This document shows positions 59,060-64,000 of a DNA stretch of 64,000 nucleotides, piece by piece. The translations under genes were made by a program, and so were the position numbers. Each line of letters opens with the position of its first letter. Positions within the stretch are counted from its first letter, which is position 1. Source of the stretch: Datisca glomerata (taxonomy: Eukaryota > Streptophyta > Magnoliopsida > Cucurbitales > Datiscaceae); contig QANY01000261.1 in assembly GCA_003255025.1 (NCBI GenBank), positions 1-64,000 on the forward strand, given 5' to 3'. A model generated the notes under the pieces. That model saw nothing but the letters and a program-made list of their open reading frames with translations. It searched no databases and was not told the origin of the DNA.

Positions 59060-60689
59060 ATTATTCTATAAAGCACAACTAAACATGAATCATGTATTAA
59101 TGTCAATTCAATTGTCGAAAACTCATTTTTATCAATTCAATGACCAAACAAAATGGCCTTTCGTGGCCGTTTTTAGTTTTTTTTTCTCCTTTTATTTTTC
59201 GTGTGAAGGAATCTCTGTTATAATCTCAGCCATAATAAATTTTTTCGATCAAATGTGATATGAGATGTTGTGAGTAAGAAACTCATGAGTGAGGAGCAAA
59301 CTTCAAGTCACATCTTCAACTATTAGGTTAATATGTTGAGCCCACTATTGGGACAATCACTTGAAGGGAATATGGCGTGAAATAGTGGGACAACCACTTA
59401 GAAGCGGCCCCCTTGGTTTTTTTTATATTTTTATAATATAATATACATGATTTCCTATATACAATTTTTTCAATTAAAAATAAATAATTATCACCCAAAG
59501 ATGAATGTTAGTATCTCAATTTGACTAATATCGTAACAGATTTCAAAAGTAGGATATTTTAAAGTCTAACACCAATGATATTTTAAGCTCAAATCAATTT
59601 AAAATAACTTCAAAAACCTTAGAAAACAAAAGCTTATAGAGACTATTTGGTTATGATTTAAATAGGTAATTGTTGTTTAAAGATAAAGATAACATTTCAT
59701 TAAGAACGTAGAGTTACAAACACACCAAGATCTAAAATAAAATTATCAGATTTAAATACAAATAAATCATTACAAATATAAAAAAAAGATCGATATATAT
59801 CTACTTACGTATAGGGAGGGAATAATGTATACAAACATAGAGCACGACCGACTCGTTCCAAAGGTCATCCATCATCCAAACTTTGTTTGGCCATCTAGCA
59901 CTGAAAAGGCGTATTCACATGAAGAAATACATAATCTCGAATATATCTAGAAAACCCAAGTTGTATCGTACACAAATCAAGCTTCGAAAACTCCACAAAG
60001 ACCAAATCTGAAGAGAAAAACCACAAGGATCAAAGATCTTGTGGAAACAAGATCTACATAACCGGTAGAAGTAAAACCTTCCAAAACAAAAGGAGATGAA
60101 GAAAGAAAAGAGAGAGAAAAGAGAAAGTAAGGGAGAGGGCGAAAAGAGAACAACAATAGAGAGGGTCACAAGGAGAGCTAGGGAGCTCTCCCCATGGCAG
60201 CGGCACAGCAAAAAGGGGGAGTAGGGTTTGAGTCCGAGAGATAGGGGAAAGAGAGAGAAATTTAGTATTTTCTTTACTAGATTAATAGGTAATTGTTTTC
60301 TTCTAACATATATTTGGTATCAAATTTTTAATTGAACAAAAGTGTCAAACTTTATTTTACTAAAGACTGAATTAAAGCATAATAATAAATAATTATTTTA
60401 ATTTTTTATATTTCTGAGCCCTTAGTTTTCGTATATAAGTTATAGTATTGAATAATCAATAATTGGTACTTCTTTAGTACTGGCCACTATACCATATCGA
60501 ACATTTTTAGGTGTACACAACTTAAATAAGGTATTTCATATTTCAATACAATCGAGATACTTCATTACACATTTCTTATACATGAGGTACTATACTGGCG
60601 GGTACATTAAATTTTTTCATGAATAATATTTTGTGTTCCACTTGAGCACCCTTGAGAAAAAAATCATTTTTTGGTTAAGAGGTTAATGA
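59060..60689. other. Noncoding DNA
   Basis: No gene was recognised. A purine-rich tract (GAAAGAGAGAGAAAAG, about 60095-60145) creates an open minus-strand frame at 59915-60211 without family features. A region near 59330-59400 has repeated GTGGGACAA / TTGGGACAA motifs. Confidence 0.5.
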
Positions 60690-63600
60690 AATTAAAAATA
60701 AAATATGTACACATTTACAACGGGCATAACCTAGCTGGCTAAGAAAACAAAGGAAGCTAGCACTACCTCGTTCCACTAACTGGCTCCATTGTCCCTAGTT
60801 CCCTCTCGGATAATTTACCTTCTCCTAAATCAGCTCCCCAACCACCCCATTTCCCCTCCTTCTATCTTACCACCTAAGGAAGCCCCTTGGACAATGGTTA
60901 CTTCCTGGAAGAAGCCTAGTGAGCACCCCCCCCCCCCCAAGCTTTGACATTACTTCCCAATTTAGAAGATGGTGAATTTATGACACATCTACAAATTGAG
61001 CCAATTCAATTGGAGGTAATCGTGCCTAGCCAACCTGAAGTCCTAGAAGCCCTTGGGAGTGGGGTTGGCATTGCCTTTCTATCTCCAATTACTTTTACTC
61101 CTACTGCTTCTCCTTCCAATTCTAGCAAGGAAAAAAAAAGAAGAAATCTAAATCAAACCCCATACCTCATCCTGCTAAATTGGGTGAGCTACTTAGGATA
61201 CCTAGTGGGGTAACCCACCATTAATTTATGTTAATCTAGCTACATGGAATATGAAGGGCCTCATTGGTACCCTCAAGCAAGCTGATGTGAGGAAGTTGTG
61301 TAGGGATTTTAACCTCTCTATCTGTGGTTGAAACTAAAATTAAGGTTGCTAACTTTCAAAACCTTGCTGGTAGTACTTTTCTCAATTGGGAGTTCATTGC
61401 CAATTACATTGCTTCTCCTGGTAGTAAAATTTGGGTTGCATGGGATAGATTAGTAGTGATCCTTTCAGTGCTTGAGACTTCCGATCAATCCATCTTCTAT
61501 AAGATTGCTATTTTGAGCTATAATTTGGTTTCCTTTATCGCTTTTGTCTATGCTTCAAATTCTATGATTTTTAGGAAAGAATTATGGACTTCACTACACA
61601 ACCAATATGCATCTTGTTGTTCTCCCCCTTGGCTCATACTGGGGGATTTCAATGTTATTAGATCTCTTGCTGAAAAGGTTGGTGGGTTGAGGGTTGGACT
61701 AAGGGCATGTCTAACTTTAATGAATGCTTATACAATCTTGAGGTTGAGGATTTGGCCTACTCCAGGTGTCAGTTCACTTGGACCAACAAGCATCAAGATG
61801 GCACCCTTATAATGTGTAAATTGGACAGAGCCTTAGGGAATGCATACTGGGATGGCTCTTTCCCTAGTGCCAAGTGTCATTTTTCCCCTCCTAGTACCTT
61901 ATATCATAGCCCCATTGTGCTACAAATGGACTTTGGCCAACATAGACCTAAGATAAGTTTTAGTTCTTCAATTTTTGGTTTGACAGAGAAGGGTTTTGGT
62001 AGGTTCTTGAGTAGGTTTGGGCTACCCAGGTCCATGGATCCGCCATGTTCCAACTCTGTAAGAAGCTTAAGGCAGCCAAGTTAGCCTTAAAGCGGTTTAA
62101 TCAACAGTATTGTAGTGACATACCTTCCAGAACTAAATTGACATGGCTCACCTAGAAAATTTACAGCTCCAACTTGCCTTAGACCCCTCTAATGCTTCTC
62201 TCCTTGCCCCGAAAAAGTTAGCTAGTAGGGAATTCATTGAACTAAGGCTTGTTGAGGAGGGCTTTTACAAACAGAAGTCCAGAGTTCATTGGCTCAACTT
62301 AAGGGATCATAACATAGTATTCTTCTTTCAAAGTTTGAAGAAAAGCAGGATCAGGTCTAAGATCACCCACTTGATGCATCAAGGGTCCATGATCTCTTCC
62401 CCTAAGAAGATTAAGGATTTGATTTGCTTGCACACCTAATCCAGAACATAACATCAAGTGGAATATGCTTGAGAGGGTCCTCCCCAACAAGTTAAGTGAA
62501 TCTCAAGTATGCACCTTGACTTCTCCAATAACAGAGAAGGAAGTTACGAATTCCATCTCTAGTATGGGCAGTGACAATGCCCCTCGGCCTGATGGGTTCC
62601 CAACTAGATTCTTTAAGAGGGCTTGGCACATTGTAGGTAGAGGCTTTATTTTTACTATACTTGAATTCTTTTAAACAAGCCATCTTCTTAAGGAGGTGAA
62701 CTCTACTGCCATTTCATTAATTCCCAAGGTCCCAAACCCATCTTCTGTGAGAGATTTTAGACTTATCCCATGTTATAATTCATCTACAAGTGCATTACCA
62801 AAATCCTGATAGATAAGAAAAGGGTTACCTACCAAACTTAGTAAACCATAACTAGAGTGCTTTCATATATGGGTGAAGGATCGTAGATAACATATTCCTT
62901 TTCTCAAGAGCTCTTAAGAAGTTACCACAGGACCTTGGGATGCTTAAGTGTGCTTTAAAATTGAATCTTAGGAAATCATATGATAGTCTAAACTGGAACC
63001 TCATACGCAAAGTTTTGTAATGTCTCAATTTTCCAGATTGCTTCATTTCATAGATTATAGAATGCATTTCTTCTCCATCATACTCTGTCAAAATTAATGG
63101 TGAGCTCCATGAATACTTCAGAGGGGTCAACGATATTAGGTAGGGTGATCCTATATCCCCTTACTTGTTTGTTATTATTATGGAAGTGTTTACTAGCATA
63201 CATGACTTTACTTCCTCTAATATTGGTTTCCAATACCATTGGAGGTGTGAGAAGCTTATGTTTGCATATGACCTCATCATATTATGTAAGGGTACAAGGG
63301 AATCTGTACAGCTCATTAAGGAAATTTTGGAGTTCTTTCAGTGTTTGTCTAGGCTTCAACCTAAGTATCAGATAAGTCAGATTTTCCTTTCAGGGCTACA
63401 GGATAAGCATACACTAGCTATCCAAGAAATATTGGGCTTTCTTGAGGGTTAGTTTCCCATGAGATACTTGAGGATGCCTTTGATCATTACATGCAAAGTT
63501 GATTGTGACGCTTTGGTAGAGAGGATCACTGATAGAATCAGATCCTGGAACTCCAATTACTTATCTTATGTAGGGAGGCTTCAGTTAATTAGGTTTGTGT

Positions 63601-64000
63601 TTCTTTCCATGTTCATATTCTGGGCTAGCCTGTTTATAATACCCACAAAAATGGTCAAAAAAATTAAAGATTTGCTAAGAAAATATCTTTGGAGTGGGGA
63701 TGATACAAAGCATATTGGTGCTAGAGTTGCTTAGGTTGGCATTTGCTGTGATAAGGCCTAAGGGGGTTGGGCTTGAGAAATCTGATTCTGACAAATGAGG
63801 ATTATGTGACCAAACACGTGGTTCTGGTTTTGATATCTAAGCACTCCCTTTTGAAGAACTAGTGTTAGGTATATTTGATTAGAAAGAGTTCCATTTTTCT
63901 AACATCTATCTCCTCCAACTCTTCTTGGTTTTGGAGAAAGCTACTAAAACTTAGGCTCAGATTCCTTCATTTCCTCTAAGTAAATACTGGTAGTGGTGGA
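60690..64000 (+). pseudogene. L1-type LINE (endonuclease and reverse transcriptase), runs off window
   Basis: Plus strand. The upstream part (60930-61210) is a possible ORF1 tail. Endonuclease: ATWNMKGLIGTLKQ, then a stop-ridden junction, VAWDRLVVILSV and WLILGDFNVIRS (GDFNV at about 61643-61657). RT region: NSISSMGSDNAPRPDGFP (62550), FKRAWHIVGRGF, AISLIPKVPNPSSVRDFRLI, and the catalytic block LMFAYDLIILCKG (63261-63272), where FADD has become FAYD. After RT: MRYLRMPLIITCKVDCDALV, RIRSWNSNYLSYVGRLQLI and RKYLWSG, the usual tail of plant LINE ORF2. Many stops and shifts. It enters as an old copy and continues beyond the window, so its 3' end and poly(A) are not seen. Confidence 0.88.
60927..60940. 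repeat. Poly-C run
   Basis: About 14 consecutive C residues inside the LINE 5' part. It is a likely site of length error in sequencing. A similar run of about 11 C lies at 34817-34827. Confidence 0.8.

Noticed and set aside
59915..60211. 98-codon minus-strand frame with hydrophobic stretches
   Set aside because: Product of a purine-rich tract read in reverse, with no domain pattern.
1..64000. tRNA or rRNA genes
   Set aside because: No cloverleaf-like or rRNA sequence was recognised by eye. A tRNAscan-SE run would be decisive.

Overview
The window is nuclear DNA of a flowering plant, most likely a eudicot. It is AT-rich and dominated by nested, decayed retrotransposons. Evidence for a plant is the set of copia and gypsy polyproteins, PBS sequences matching plant initiator tRNA-Met, CACTA ends, and host gene pieces that are plant-specific in style (GDSL esterase, galactinol synthase, UPF1 and SWEETIE exons with introns). 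The species cannot be named. One ambiguous base (N) lies at 2367.

Layout. 1-7.4 kb: pieces of a minus-strand Ty3/gypsy element (integrase at the left edge, protease-RT at 5.3-7.4 kb). They are separated by a solo-LTR-like unit and a CACTA transposon that carries exons of the RNA helicase gene UPF1. 7.4-13.6 kb: a plus-strand gypsy LTR with leader, a 50-bp minisatellite, other short repeats and a 1.39-kb fold-back DNA element with a near-perfect 9-bp target duplication. 13.6-24.3 kb: fragments of related copia elements in both orientations, with adjoining LTRs. 24.3-28.2 kb: a broken minus-strand gene of a transposon-associated type and noncoding DNA. 28.2-46.2 kb: a four-level nest. A plus-strand copia (28190-46242) is interrupted by a minus-strand copia (31572-45099, TSD TTATA). 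The 3' LTR of that element holds a CACTA element (31910-36603, TSD TCT), which in turn carries SWEETIE exons and a LINE scrap. 46.2-54.3 kb: the gene-like part, with a DUF952-type exon, a broken galactinol synthase and one apparently intact five-exon GDSL esterase/lipase gene. 54348-59054: a complete copia element with short LTRs, TSD CATTC, PBS and PPT, young by its LTR similarity but disabled. 60.7 kb to the end: an L1-type LINE that runs off the window.

Function. The only gene that looks able to make a full protein is the GDSL esterase (51063-53165, minus). The most interesting content is two related non-autonomous CACTA elements that each captured introns and exons of a different conserved host gene (UPF1, SWEETIE). 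Both fragments are disabled by stops, frameshifts or a ruined catalytic loop. All family assignments come from reading translations by eye; no database search was run.
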